From positions 1 to 64,000 of the forward strand of contig NZ_JAFMPN010000005.1 in assembly GCF_017351175.1 (NCBI RefSeq): a stretch of 64,000 nucleotides of DNA, read 5' to 3'. Source of the DNA: Desulfovibrio sp. Huiquan2017 (lineage in GTDB: Bacteria > Desulfobacterota > Desulfovibrionia > Desulfovibrionales > Desulfovibrionaceae). This document shows, piece by piece, positions 18,520 to 27,308 of this stretch (position 1 is the stretch's first letter; each line of letters begins with the position of its first letter). The position numbers and the translations under genes are program-made. Below the pieces are notes generated by a model. The model saw only the letters and a list, made by a program, of their open reading frames with translations. It had not been told where the DNA came from and ran no database searches.

Positions 18520-19467
18520 TCAGTCTTCGTTGGTGTCGGTATCGTTGCGGCCCGCCAGCGGGTGCGCGTGGTCGTATACCTGCATGATGCGCTGCATGTC
18601 CAGATGGGTATACCGCTGCGTGGTGGTCAAATTCTCATGGCCGAGAAGCTCCTGCACGGAACGCAGGTCGGCCCCGGCTTCGAGCATGTGGGTGGCGAAG
18701 CTGTGGCGCAGGGTGTGCGGATGCACATCCTGGGGCAATCCGGCCAGCTTGGCCAGTTTGGACACGATGCGGTTGGCCTGCCGCCGGTCCAGCCGCTTGC
18801 CCGCACGGGAGTTGAGGAACAGGGCTTGCTCGGCATAGTTGTCCTTGAGAAAGGCATGCCGCTGCCCCAGATAGCGGCGGATGCGCTCGACCGCCGCGCC
18901 GGACAGGGGCACGATGCGTTCCTTGGACCCCTTGCCGGTGACGCGGATAACGTCGGAATCCACATCGTTGAGATCCAGACCGATGGCCTCGCTGATGCGC
19001 AGTCCGGAGCCGTAGAGAACCTCGGCCAGGGCGATGTCGCGCAGCCCCTCCGGGTCCGGGTCCACATGCGCCTCCATAAGGGCGACGGCCTGATCCACAT
19101 TGAGCACCTGGGGATGACGCTTTTCCTGCTTGGGATTGCGGATGCCTGCGGCCGGGTCCTTGGTCATGAGCTTGTGGCGCAGGAGGTACTTGAAATAGGC
19201 GCGCAGACTGGACAGTTTGCGGCCCATCGAGGTCTTGGTCAGTTGCCTGCGGTGCAGTTCGGCCAGAAAGGCGCGGACATGGTCGCGGTCGAGCCGCGCT
19301 GGACGCTCCAAAGACGCCTTGCGGCCCTGAAGAAAGGCCTGAAACTGGTCGAGGTCCGTGGCGTATGACCGGATGGTAGCCGGAGAATAGCCCTTTTCCA
19401 CCTCAAGATAGGCCAGAAAGGACCGGACGAGCTCGCCCCGGTCAGGATTTTCGGCGATCAATGACAT
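18520..19467 (-). CDS. xerC: Tyrosine recombinase XerC
   Basis: A 315-aa site-specific recombinase expected to resolve chromosome dimers at dif. The N-terminal SAM-like core-binding domain spans residues about 10-95. The catalytic set is complete: Arg157 (GSGLRISE), Lys179, His251 and Arg254 (HTLRHSFATHML), His277 (LGHENL) and Tyr286 (TTTQRYTHLD). Length and motifs fit XerC/XerD rather than phage integrases, and it is not beside a tRNA. Its start overlaps the end of the GGDEF gene by 26 bp. XerC versus XerD is not separable by eye. Confidence 0.88.
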   Translation of the reverse strand: MSLIAENPDRGELVRSFLAYLEVEKGYSPATIRSYATDLDQFQAFLQGRKASLERPARLDRDHVRAFLAELHRRQLTKTSMGRKLSSLRAYFKYLLRHKLMTKDPAAGIRNPKQEKRHPQVLNVDQAVALMEAHVDPDPEGLRDIALAEVLYGSGLRISEAIGLDLNDVDSDVIRVTGKGSKERIVPLSGAAVERIRRYLGQRHAFLKDNYAEQALFLNSRAGKRLDRRQANRIVSKLAKLAGLPQDVHPHTLRHSFATHMLEAGADLRSVQELLGHENLTTTQRYTHLDMQRIMQVYDHAHPLAGRNDTDTNED

Positions 19468-20404
19468 AGCTGCTCTTGGGGTCTGCCTTGGCTTTTTTCT
19501 TCAGTTCCATGGCGATGGACGAAACTTCGGCGTAATGGTCGATGCGATGGTCGGTGTTGACCACCACGGCCAGGGAAATGGCCATGAGCGGAAAAACCTT
19601 GGTGTTGCCTTCGCGGTCCACGGAGGTGATGTTGCCCCGCTTGCGGTCCTCGGGATCGTAGAAATGGGGAACGATCTCGTCAAAGGCCTTGATGATCCGC
19701 CTGCATGCGCTCTCGGCCTTGTCCGGGGGCAGGATGAAGACGAAGTCATCGCCGCCCACATGGCCCACAAAACTCTGCACGCCCTGATAGCTGCGGATGG
19801 TGTTGACGATGATCCGGGCGGCCATCATGAGCACCTCGTCGCCGCGCGAAAAGCCGTACTTGTCGTTGTAGGACTTGAAGTAGTCGAGATCGCAGTAGAC
19901 CAACGCGAAGTCGTCGCCGCTGTCGATGAGCTGCTGGATGCGCTGGATGATCGAGGTGTTGCCCGGCAGCTTGGACAGCGGATTGGCGTCCAGGGCGCGC
20001 ATGGCCCGGCACAACGTCAGGTTGATGCGGTCGCGCACCTCGGACGGATTGAAAGGCCGGACCAGGAAATCGTCCACCTCGACCTGGTTCCAGTTCCAAG
20101 GCTCCTCCACATCGACGGGGTCCACGCACATGACCACGGGCACCTGGCGATAGACGTTCTCGCTTTTGACCAGGTTGGCCACCTCGCGGCCGGAGATATC
20201 GGTCAGACGGTTGTCCACCACAAGCAGGTCCGGCGGGTCGTTGAACATGAGCTCAATGGCCCGCGCGCCTTTATTGAAAACCCGAAACTCCAGGACCTCC
20301 GGGGACCAGAGCGTACGCAGCATCTCGGCCAGCGACTCATCCGGGGAGAGCAAAAAACCGGTTTGCTTGCGTTGGAACAGGGATTCTTCAAGGGTCTGGT
20401 TCAT
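19442..20404 (-). CDS. Receiver-GGDEF domain protein
   Basis: 320 aa. The N-terminal receiver-like domain (residues about 15-130) has a candidate phospho-Asp at 64 (LLVVDNRL). The C-terminal GGDEF domain (about 145-310) has signature GGDDF at 217-221 and metal-site YCDLDYFK. No RxxD product-inhibition site is present five residues upstream. GGDDF departs from GG(D/E)EF, so cyclic-di-GMP synthesis is possible but uncertain. It heads a leftward unit with xerC and the cyclophilin. Confidence 0.85.
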   Translation of the reverse strand: MNQTLEESLFQRKQTGFLLSPDESLAEMLRTLWSPEVLEFRVFNKGARAIELMFNDPPDLLVVDNRLTDISGREVANLVKSENVYRQVPVVMCVDPVDVEEPWNWNQVEVDDFLVRPFNPSEVRDRINLTLCRAMRALDANPLSKLPGNTSIIQRIQQLIDSGDDFALVYCDLDYFKSYNDKYGFSRGDEVLMMAARIIVNTIRSYQGVQSFVGHVGGDDFVFILPPDKAESACRRIIKAFDEIVPHFYDPEDRKRGNITSVDREGNTKVFPLMAISLAVVVNTDHRIDHYAEVSSIAMELKKKAKADPKSSYVIDRRKS

Positions 20405-20445
20405 GTTTGCAATCTAGCACCGGTCCGGAGCCGCGTCAAAACAAG

Positions 20446-20473
20446 AGCCCTCCCGCCTGTCGGCGGAAGGGCT
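20446..20473 (-). terminator. terminator of the chemoreceptor gene
   Basis: A 12-bp stem with one mismatch (AGCCCTTCCGCC / GGCGGGAGGGCT on the minus strand), four-base loop, then CTTGTTTT. It stands between the chemoreceptor stop and the next leftward gene. Confidence 0.8.
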
Positions 20474-20502
20474 TAAAATACTGCCGGGCATGACGGCGGG
20501 AA

Positions 20503-22935
20503 TTACTCTTCGCCCCCGCCTTCGGGCCCCACGCGCGTGGTGATCTGCTTGAGTTCTTCGGCCAACCGGGCCAGGTCTCCCACGGCGGTGGTTGACTCGG
20601 TCATGGCTCCGGCGATCTCGTTGGAGACCTCGTTGACCTCCTCCATACTCCGGCTGATTTCCGTGGTGGTCGAGGCCTGCTCCTCGGAAGCGGTGGCAAT
20701 GCTGCGAATCTGGTCGTCCGCCACCTTGACCACATGGAGGATGTCTCCCAGGGCCTCCCCGGCCCTGGAAGCCAGATCCGTGGACGCATCAATGGCTTCG
20801 GTGGCCTTTTTGAAGGCCGTCAGATTGCGACGGGTGCCGTCCTGGATGGATTTGATAGCCCCACCCACCTCTTGGGTGGCGTTCATGGTCTTTTCGGCGA
20901 GCTTGCGAACCTCATCGGCCACCACGGCGAAACCGCGCCCGGCGTCCCCCGCCCGGGCGGCCTCGATGGCCGCGTTGAGCGCCAGCAGGTTGGTCTGGTC
21001 CGCGATGTCGGAAATGACGGTCATGATCGCGCCGATGGACTCCACTTCGGTCCCCAGTTCACGGATATTCTCGTCCACCACCCCGGCTCGCTCTCGGAGC
21101 TGCTCGATGGAATCGACCACGGCCGTGACCGCCTCGCCGCCGCGTATGGCGTTATCGCGCATCTGGTCGGCGTTACTGGCCGCGTTGGAGGCATTGCGGG
21201 CGATCTCAAGCACGGTGGCGTTCATCTGCTCCATGGCCGAGGCCACGTCAGCGGCCATGCTCTGCTGCCGCTCCGCGCCCCGGGTGGTCTGCTCCACCTG
21301 GGCAGCCAACTCCTGGGAGGCGGTGGACAGCATGGAGGCCACGGAGTCGGCCTGAGTGGCGGTTTGGAGCATGTCGCGCTGGACCTTGCGGATCTCGGTC
21401 TGGTCCATGATGACCTTGACCGCGCCGAGCACCTCGCCGGTTTCATCCAGCAGCGGCATGCCGAAGTAATCGATCTCCATGTGCCGTTCGCCGGGATGGG
21501 CCTCGGTGGTGGAAAGAACCATCTCCCCGCCCCGCATGGCCCGGTCGCAGGCGCATTTTTCCGGGTTGCAATCGCCGGTCAGGAAATAATCGGAACAGGT
21601 GGTGCCCACAAGTTCCGCCAGCTCCACGCCGCCCAAGGCCACGCCCGCCTTGTTCATGAACAGGATGGAGTGATCCTTGGAAATGGCCATCAGCGGCAAG
21701 GGCAGCTCATCGAGCAGGTTGACCAGGTCGTCGAGCATGTAGTTGGCGCCGGTGATGAGCCGGGAAAATTCACCTTCGAATCCGTCCGCATGGCCCCGCT
21801 CGCGAAAATTGCCGCGCTCGATGCGGCGGGCAACCTTAGCGAAATTCTCGGTCACGGAGCGCACTGTGCAGCGGATGTCGATGAGTGCTGACTGCATGCC
21901 GGCGATCTCGTCGCCGTTTTGTTTTTTGTCGTAGGTCCGCCCGAGGTCGCCCCGGGCCGTGGCTTCGGCCATGGCCACGGTCTTCTTCACCGGACGGAAG
22001 ACGAACAGAGTCAGCAGGAGATGCACCAGAGCCATGACCGCGAGAATCAACCCGACGCCGACCAATTGCATGACCTTGCCCTGGAGGGTGGCCACCGAGG
22101 AAATGTCGTCCACCGAGGCGGTCATACACACGATCCAGCCGGTCAAGGGCTCGGTGGCCACGGCCATGACCTTGCGGCCGCCCTCCCAATCATATTCGAT
22201 GACCCCTTTCTTTATGGCAATGGCTTTTTGGATGAATTCGAACCCGCTGGCATCCTTGCGGAACTGCGTCGCGTCCGGGTTGTGGATAAAGCGGCCATCG
22301 CCATCCAGAACAAGCCCGTAGCCCTCCCGGCCAATGACCACGGGGGACACGAACTGTTCCACATAGGCGTCCCAGGAACAAAACAGGACCACTCCGCCCC
22401 GCACGCCGCCTTCCCCGTCGAGGATGGGATAGCTGATGCTGAAGATGTGCGCCCCGGACTTGCGGTCGGACAGGATGCTCCTGTCCATCACCCCGGTATC
22501 GTTGCCCTTGAGGACTTCCTTGGCGAACCGCCGGGAGGAAACAAACAGGCCGACCCTCTTGCTGCCGCTTCCGCTGACCCCGGCCTTGATCTGGCCATCG
22601 GCGTCGAAGACCTCCACGCCCCAGAGGCTGGGGTTGGACTTGACGATGATCGAACAGGTTTCCTGGGCCGCTTCAGGCGCGCCTTCGACTGCGGCGAGCA
22701 TGTCCGGATTGCGGGAAAGCATCCGGGCCATGGCCCGCTGATCCTTGACGAACATGCTCAGGGAACGCGCGGCGGACACCGCCTGATCCTGGGCCGCGTG
22801 CACGGCGGAGGCATAGGCCATATCGAAGGTCGACTGGGTCACGTAGTAAACCAGGCCGCCAATGCCGGCCACAATGACCAGGCACAAGGGAATGAGCAGC
22901 TTGAGGGAAAGCCGCCGCCGAATGAATGAAAGCAT
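20503..22935 (-). CDS. Methyl-accepting chemotaxis protein (Cache-HAMP-PAS-MCP)
   Basis: An 810-aa transmembrane chemoreceptor. TM1 lies about 10-32, followed by a periplasmic double-Cache-like sensor, TM2 about 290-315 ([20 protein letters not shown]), HAMP, a PAS-like domain ([21 protein letters not shown], with a Cys-rich [18 protein letters not shown] segment), then the long coiled-coil signalling domain with the hairpin [18 protein letters not shown]. No C-terminal CheR-binding pentapeptide is seen. The frame is open 33 codons upstream, but ATG 22935 has GAGGCGG and begins with the basic-hydrophobic TM1. The Cys cluster in the PAS could sense redox or bind a metal. Confidence 0.92.
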   Translation of the reverse strand: MLSFIRRRLSLKLLIPLCLVIVAGIGGLVYYVTQSTFDMAYASAVHAAQDQAVSAARSLSMFVKDQRAMARMLSRNPDMLAAVEGAPEAAQETCSIIVKSNPSLWGVEVFDADGQIKAGVSGSGSKRVGLFVSSRRFAKEVLKGNDTGVMDRSILSDRKSGAHIFSISYPILDGEGGVRGGVVLFCSWDAYVEQFVSPVVIGREGYGLVLDGDGRFIHNPDATQFRKDASGFEFIQKAIAIKKGVIEYDWEGGRKVMAVATEPLTGWIVCMTASVDDISSVATLQGKVMQLVGVGLILAVMALVHLLLTLFVFRPVKKTVAMAEATARGDLGRTYDKKQNGDEIAGMQSALIDIRCTVRSVTENFAKVARRIERGNFRERGHADGFEGEFSRLITGANYMLDDLVNLLDELPLPLMAISKDHSILFMNKAGVALGGVELAELVGTTCSDYFLTGDCNPEKCACDRAMRGGEMVLSTTEAHPGERHMEIDYFGMPLLDETGEVLGAVKVIMDQTEIRKVQRDMLQTATQADSVASMLSTASQELAAQVEQTTRGAERQQSMAADVASAMEQMNATVLEIARNASNAASNADQMRDNAIRGGEAVTAVVDSIEQLRERAGVVDENIRELGTEVESIGAIMTVISDIADQTNLLALNAAIEAARAGDAGRGFAVVADEVRKLAEKTMNATQEVGGAIKSIQDGTRRNLTAFKKATEAIDASTDLASRAGEALGDILHVVKVADDQIRSIATASEEQASTTTEISRSMEEVNEVSNEIAGAMTESTTAVGDLARLAEELKQITTRVGPEGGGEE

Positions 22936-23268
22936 GAACCGCCTCGCTGTGCTGGGGGTGGACAACACCGTTTCGCTACGGATGCGCCCGGCTCGCAGGC
23001 GGCCGGAATCTATGATTCGCAAACCGCCCTGCACAGGCAGACCAACGTACCGTTTATATACGGCATCCGGACGATACGGCGTAGATATCTATGTTAATTT
23101 GATAACTTACCCCATACAATTGGTCAATCCGACAAGGTGATAATAGCTCTCAATAAGCCGCAATTCATACCTAACCCGGTATGATTATCGGACAAAATAA
23201 ATCCACTATTATCCCCCAGGTGGGCACAATAGGCCGAATCGACACAGCCACTTGACAAAAATGAAAAA
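22936..23268. other. 333-bp intergenic region upstream of chemoreceptor
   Basis: No gene is seen. The middle part (about 23085-23250) is AT-richer than the flanks and should contain the chemoreceptor promoter; TTGACC at about 23128-23133 on the minus strand is a possible -35, but no good -10 fixes it. I looked for a cyclic-di-GMP (GEMM) riboswitch core and did not see one. Confidence 0.35.
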
Positions 23269-24111
23269 TCAGAAAGTCAAATCCGAGACTTCGAGCAGTT
23301 GCCCGGCCATCTCGTCCATGACCTTGTCCAGGTCGCTCATGCGAAACTTGAGCTCGATGAGGGCCTCGGGCCGGAGGTAGGCGGTCTGATCGTCGCCGGA
23401 ATTGCCGAACTCCAGGAGACGGACCAGGAAATCGCCTAGATGGACTACGCAGGACATGGGCTTGTAAAACTCGGCAAGTTGCGGGGCATGATGGCGAGTC
23501 ATGGCTTCGCGAATGTTCGGCGGCAATCCCCAATGGCGGGCCAGCCAGGCGTTGATGCGGTCGTGGCCGAAGCCGAGCACGTCCTTTTCGGCCTGAAAAT
23601 AGGTCAAATCCTTGGCCCGAACAGTATCGAGGATGGCCGCATGCGTGTCCGGAAGCTGCACGGCGGTGACAACCTTGCCCAGATCGTGGAGCAGACCGGC
23701 CACGGCGAACTCTTCCGGGTCCTCGAACCCGGCCCGTCGGGCGATGATGTTGCAGGCCGTGGCGCAGCCCAGCGAATGCTCCCACAGCCCCTTCATGGCC
23801 TGGACCATCATGTCGAAGACCGAAGTGGATATGATGATGCCGCGAACCACGTTGAAACCGAGCAGAACCAAGGCGTGCTGAATGGAGCTGATCCGGCCGG
23901 GAAAGCCGTAGATGGGCGAGTTAACCATCTTGAGGACCTTGGCGGACAGCACCTGGTCGGTGGCGATGACTTTGGCGATGGCCTCGGTCGAGGCTTCAGG
24001 GTCCTCCACCAACTGGGTGATCTTGTCCAGGACATTCGGCAGGGTCGGCAGGTCTTTGACCTGCAGGATCTCACCCTTGACCTGGGTCTTCAGGTCATCG
24101 TTCGCGCTCAT
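23269..24111 (-). CDS. HDOD-domain signalling protein
   Basis: A 280-aa protein consisting of an HDOD domain (about residues 15-215), a catalytically altered relative of HD phosphohydrolases used as a regulatory module. Visible segments: LPTLPNVLDKITQLVEDPEAS, DQVLSAKVLKMVNSPIYG, LLGFNVVRGIIIS, AVAGLLHDLGKVV and a late HH (TRHHAPQ). The ATG at 24111 overlaps the stop of the upstream gene in ATGA, showing translational coupling; the frame is open further upstream but inside that gene. Such proteins often act with GGDEF/chemotaxis circuits. Confidence 0.87.
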   Translation of the reverse strand: MSANDDLKTQVKGEILQVKDLPTLPNVLDKITQLVEDPEASTEAIAKVIATDQVLSAKVLKMVNSPIYGFPGRISSIQHALVLLGFNVVRGIIISTSVFDMMVQAMKGLWEHSLGCATACNIIARRAGFEDPEEFAVAGLLHDLGKVVTAVQLPDTHAAILDTVRAKDLTYFQAEKDVLGFGHDRINAWLARHWGLPPNIREAMTRHHAPQLAEFYKPMSCVVHLGDFLVRLLEFGNSGDDQTAYLRPEALIELKFRMSDLDKVMDEMAGQLLEVSDLTF

Positions 24112-24503
24112 GCGTCGCCTCCGCCGTTTTCCGGGGGGGCATCCTCTTCGCTCTCCATCTGTTTCACGGCCTGCATCTTGGCCTCCTGGGCCGCCGCCTT
24201 GATCTGGAAGTACTGGCGCATGCGATCCTTGACCCGCATCATCCACCTGTCGCCGGAGTATTGCCTGAACAGATGGTCCAGGCGATCCCTCCGCTCGCCC
24301 CAGTGGGTTCCCGCCCCGGTTCCCCCCATCTCCACAGGGTGACCCTGCACGGTGATGCGCTCGATGCTCATCCCCTCCAGCCGCGAAATCAGGCTTTCGG
24401 TCAACTCCATGCCCTCGGCCATGATGGTCATGCCGTTTTCCTTGGTCACGGCCTTAGCCAGCTTCATGCCGGGAGCGGCGAGGTTGATGGGAATCTTCTG
24501 CAT
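24108..24503 (-). CDS. Conserved hypothetical, DUF3391-like N-domain
   Basis: A 131-aa cytoplasmic protein. Residues 1-60 (INLAAPGMKLAKAVTKENGMTIMAEGMELTESLISRL) have the look of the small beta domain found before HD-GYP phosphodiesterases: a turn 'PGM.LA..V....G...L..G..LT...I..L'. The C-terminal half is helical and charged, ending in an acidic Gly tail. It is coupled by ATGA overlap to the HDOD gene, so a joint role in second-messenger signalling is plausible. I do not know an experimentally studied homologue. Confidence 0.7.
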   Translation of the reverse strand: MQKIPINLAAPGMKLAKAVTKENGMTIMAEGMELTESLISRLEGMSIERITVQGHPVEMGGTGAGTHWGERRDRLDHLFRQYSGDRWMMRVKDRMRQYFQIKAAAQEAKMQAVKQMESEEDAPPENGGGDA

Positions 24504-24577
24504 GGTGGTCTCGGGCTGCGGAATTCAAGGTTCAGAGTAGAAATACACGGCGACCGTCCATCCCACAACCCCGCTTA

Positions 24578-24850
24578 TCAAATCTTATCAAAGAAGATCA
24601 GGCACCCCATGACCACAAAGGCCACGGCCGCTATCTTCTTGATGATGTCGGTGGGCACGTATTGACAGATGAACTGGGCAAACATGACGCCCAGGAAGCT
24701 GACCAGAACCAGGGCTAGGGACGACCCAAGGAACACGGTCCAGGGTTTCTGGGTCTTGGCCGTCATGAGCATGCAGGCAAGTTGCGTCTTGTCTCCGAGT
24801 TCGGCCACGAACAACGTGCCGAAGGTGGTGGCGAGTAACTTCCAATCCAT
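24578..24850 (-). CDS. Gdt1/UPF0016 cation transporter, single repeat
   Basis: A 90-aa membrane protein with one Gdt1 repeat: the signature ELGDKTQLA in the first helix region, then two further hydrophobic helices (about 38-60, 70-88). Full-length Gdt1/MneA proteins have two repeats; small forms like this must pair. The family exports Mn2+ (or Ca2+). I looked for the yybP-ykoY Mn riboswitch that often precedes such genes; only 30 bp lie between it and the upstream dprA stop, so there is no room for one. It is probably co-transcribed with dprA. Confidence 0.85.
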   Translation of the reverse strand: MDWKLLATTFGTLFVAELGDKTQLACMLMTAKTQKPWTVFLGSSLALVLVSFLGVMFAQFICQYVPTDIIKKIAAVAFVVMGCLIFFDKI

Positions 24851-24880
24851 ACTATCCTCAAATGGTTGGTTTTTCGGTAA

Positions 24881-26119
24881 TCAATCTTCCCTAAAGCGGT
24901 CTTCCCGGGCCAGATACCACATCCCGGGCAATTGCCGGACCGCGCCGCGCATCTCCAAAACGAGCATGATGCGGCTGACAGTGGCCGAATCCCAGCCGAG
25001 CTCCCGGCCCAAGGCGTCTATGTGCATCTTGTCCGCTGCATCGAGCAGGTCCAGGACGCGCTTCTCGTCCTCGTTCAGTTCCAGGGACTCGCGGTCCACC
25101 AGGGACGGTCGCCGCTTGTGCCCGCCCTTTTCTTCGGGGATGGCGGACGCCCTCTTCTTTTTGACCACGGCATCACGCACGTCAACCCCATTCTCATCTT
25201 CGGCCGGGGCCGGGTCGGGCACATGGGCCAGTTCGCGGGCAAAATCAAAACGCAATATCTCGACGATGTCCGAGGCGGACTCCACCAGGGCGGCTCCCTG
25301 TTTGATCAGCCGATGGCACCCGGTGAAGGTCGGCTGCCCGATGGGACCGGGCACCGCAAACACGTCCTTGCCCTGCTCTCCGGCCAAGCGGGCGGTGATC
25401 AGGCTGCCGCTCCGGTGGGCGGCCTCGGCCACCAGCACCCCCAACGACAACCCGCTGATGAGCCGGTTGCGCACCGGGAAATGCCCACTCCTGGGCTGGA
25501 CGCCGGGGCCGTATTCCGTGACGACCAGTCCCTTCTCGTAGAGCTTGCGGCGCACATCGCCGTTGCCCGGCGGATAGTCCACATCCAGACCGCAACCAAG
25601 TACGCCGATGGAGGAGCCGAGCCCTTTGAGCCCGCCCAGATGAGCCTGCCGGTCGATGCCGAGCGCCAGCCCGGAAATCACAGTGATGCCGATCTTCGAA
25701 AGTTGTGCGCTGATCCGCCCGGCGGTCTCCAGCCCCAGCCGGGTGCATTCCCGTGCCCCAACCACGGCTACGCCGGGATTGCCGAGCAGGGTTGCGTCCC
25801 CGCGCACGTAGAGCATGACCGGAGGATCAGGAATCTCTTTCAGAACATCGGGAAAACGGGGATCAAACCAGGTGACCGCTTCCATGGAAAGCCGCCGGGC
25901 CTCCTTGAACTCGGTCTCGGCCCGCTCCCTCCAGGTCTCCTCCGCGCATGAGCGGGCCACTCCCTTGGACGCCAGGCCCCGGTCATGCCAGGACGGAGCG
26001 TCGCGCACCGCGTCGTAGACGCTCGGATACGCGGCGCACAACTCCCGCCACACCTTGGGCCCCAGCCGGGGGGTGTGCTTCAAGGCCAGACAGGCGAAAA
26101 TTTCTCGTTGCAGGTCCAT
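24881..26119 (-). CDS. dprA: DNA-processing protein DprA
   Basis: A 412-aa single-strand DNA-binding, RecA-loading protein of natural transformation. N-terminal SAM-like region (LALKHTPRLGPKVWRELCAAYPS), central Rossmann-like domain (about 100-310: VAVVGARECTRLGLETAGRIS, VISGLALGIDRQAHLGGL, GVLGCGLDVDYPPGN, FPVRNRLISGLSLGVLVAEAAHRSGSLITARLA), and a C-terminal winged helix (DEKRVLDLLDAADKMHIDALGRELG). The start is ATG 26119; an in-frame TTG four codons upstream lies too close to the AGAGG site. No com genes are in the window. Confidence 0.95.
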   Translation of the reverse strand: MDLQREIFACLALKHTPRLGPKVWRELCAAYPSVYDAVRDAPSWHDRGLASKGVARSCAEETWRERAETEFKEARRLSMEAVTWFDPRFPDVLKEIPDPPVMLYVRGDATLLGNPGVAVVGARECTRLGLETAGRISAQLSKIGITVISGLALGIDRQAHLGGLKGLGSSIGVLGCGLDVDYPPGNGDVRRKLYEKGLVVTEYGPGVQPRSGHFPVRNRLISGLSLGVLVAEAAHRSGSLITARLAGEQGKDVFAVPGPIGQPTFTGCHRLIKQGAALVESASDIVEILRFDFARELAHVPDPAPAEDENGVDVRDAVVKKKRASAIPEEKGGHKRRPSLVDRESLELNEDEKRVLDLLDAADKMHIDALGRELGWDSATVSRIMLVLEMRGAVRQLPGMWYLAREDRFRED

Positions 26120-26151
26120 AACGCCCGCCAAACCTCTTCAAGAAAACGACA

Positions 26152-26185
26152 AGGCCGGACCCCGGACACAACGGGAGACCGGCCT
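26152..26185 (-). terminator. probable terminator of the YbgF-like gene
   Basis: An imperfect G+C-rich inverted repeat (AGGCCGG arms with further pairing inside) on the minus strand is followed by TTGTCGTTTTC. It lies between the YbgF-like gene and dprA, so dprA may have its own promoter overlapping this area. Confidence 0.5.
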
Positions 26186-26210
26186 CGGCAAACAAGGGCG
26201 GGACGGCGGA

Positions 26211-27116
26211 CTAGCCGCCCAGCCGGGCCAATTCCTTGCGGCCAAGGCCGGCGGCGGAAGACTTGGGGAAATCCTCCACCAGGGCGCGCAGGTAGAAAAT
26301 AGCATTGTCCGGGTCGCCTACCCGGTCATAGGACATGCCGATCTTGAGCAGGGCCGCAGCGGCCTTGTCGTGCTTGGGGAACTTGCCCGTGACTTCCTTG
26401 AAGGCCAGGATGGCCTGGGCGTAATTCCGCTCGGAATAATAGGTCTCACCCTTCCAGTACAGAGCGTTGGGAGCCAGGCCGTCCTTCGGGTAACGGGCCA
26501 GAAAATCGTCAAAGGTCTTCCGCGCGGCCGGGAACTCGCCTGCATTGTACTGGGCGTACCCCTTTTCATACAGCGCCTTGGGGCCGACAGCGACTCCCGA
26601 CGCGGAAGCGGCGGCGGTTTTCGGTGCGGATGCGGCCTTGACGGCCTCGGGTTTGGGGGCTTGGGAGCGCCGAATGACCTCGGGCTCGGGAATGGTCTTG
26701 GGCGGTTCGGGCGGCGTCGGCACCTTGGCCCACGGCTGCTCCGCGTCGTCGGCGACCACGGGCGCTCCCTGGTCGGCGGGCTTGCCGCCCTCCACCCAGC
26801 CGTCCTCATCGGGCTTGAGGTCAGCGGTCCAGGTCTCGCCGCGCGGCGCGTCGGCGGGTACACCCGCCTGGCCGGAACGCAGAGCGGCGAGTTCCGCCTC
26901 CACCGCTTCCATGCGTTTTTCCAGCTTCTCGCGTGCCTGGGCGTCCTCGTCGGACATCCGGCGCTGCTGCTCACGGAAATTCAGGAAGCTTTCCTCCAGG
27001 CTCTTAATGCGCCACTCCGTGCTCGCCGATTCGGTCTCGGCGCTCTTCCCCGAGGTGACGCACCCCACCAGCGGCAGGCAGATCACGGCAAGCAGAAGGA
27101 GTTTCAGGCATTTCAT
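26211..27116 (-). CDS. YbgF/CpoB-like TPR lipoprotein
   Basis: A 301-aa envelope protein. A lipoprotein signal (MKCLKLLLLAVICLPLVGC) is followed by a coiled coil (about residues 28-75: LEESFLNFREQQRRM...LEKRMEAVEAELAAL), a long Pro/Ala/Glu-rich linker, and a C-terminal TPR block (about 185-300: LYEKGYAQYNAGEFPAARKTF, YWKGETYYSERNYAQAILAF, LRALVEDFPKSSAAGLGRKEL). This is the layout of CpoB, which links Tol-Pal to peptidoglycan synthesis. Soluble CpoB is usual in E. coli; the lipobox here suggests membrane anchoring. Tol-Pal genes are not adjacent. ATG 27116 was chosen because it starts the signal peptide. Confidence 0.8.
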   Translation of the reverse strand: MKCLKLLLLAVICLPLVGCVTSGKSAETESASTEWRIKSLEESFLNFREQQRRMSDEDAQAREKLEKRMEAVEAELAALRSGQAGVPADAPRGETWTADLKPDEDGWVEGGKPADQGAPVVADDAEQPWAKVPTPPEPPKTIPEPEVIRRSQAPKPEAVKAASAPKTAAASASGVAVGPKALYEKGYAQYNAGEFPAARKTFDDFLARYPKDGLAPNALYWKGETYYSERNYAQAILAFKEVTGKFPKHDKAAAALLKIGMSYDRVGDPDNAIFYLRALVEDFPKSSAAGLGRKELARLGG

Positions 27117-27308
27117 CGGGGAGGTCTCCACACGGTCTCGTTTGGGCGTTTCATAGGCAATAGGCGATAGCCGGATTTTTTGCAAGGAATCTGACGGACA
27201 AGATGCCCATCCGGCAGGGAAATGCCCCCTTGCGCGCAACACGTTTTTCAGGCAAAAAACGCCCACGGGGCACGGTCCGCCCCGACAACCCATCGGAGTC
27301 CATCCACC

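Noticed and set aside
18520-19467. Tyrosine recombinase as integrase of the island
   Set aside because: Length, full XerC motifs and core neighbours (GGDEF, cyclophilin), 17 kb from the tRNA; housekeeping dimer resolution fits better.
22936-23268. Cyclic-di-GMP riboswitch upstream of the chemoreceptor
   Set aside because: No conserved GEMM core or paired stems could be seen.
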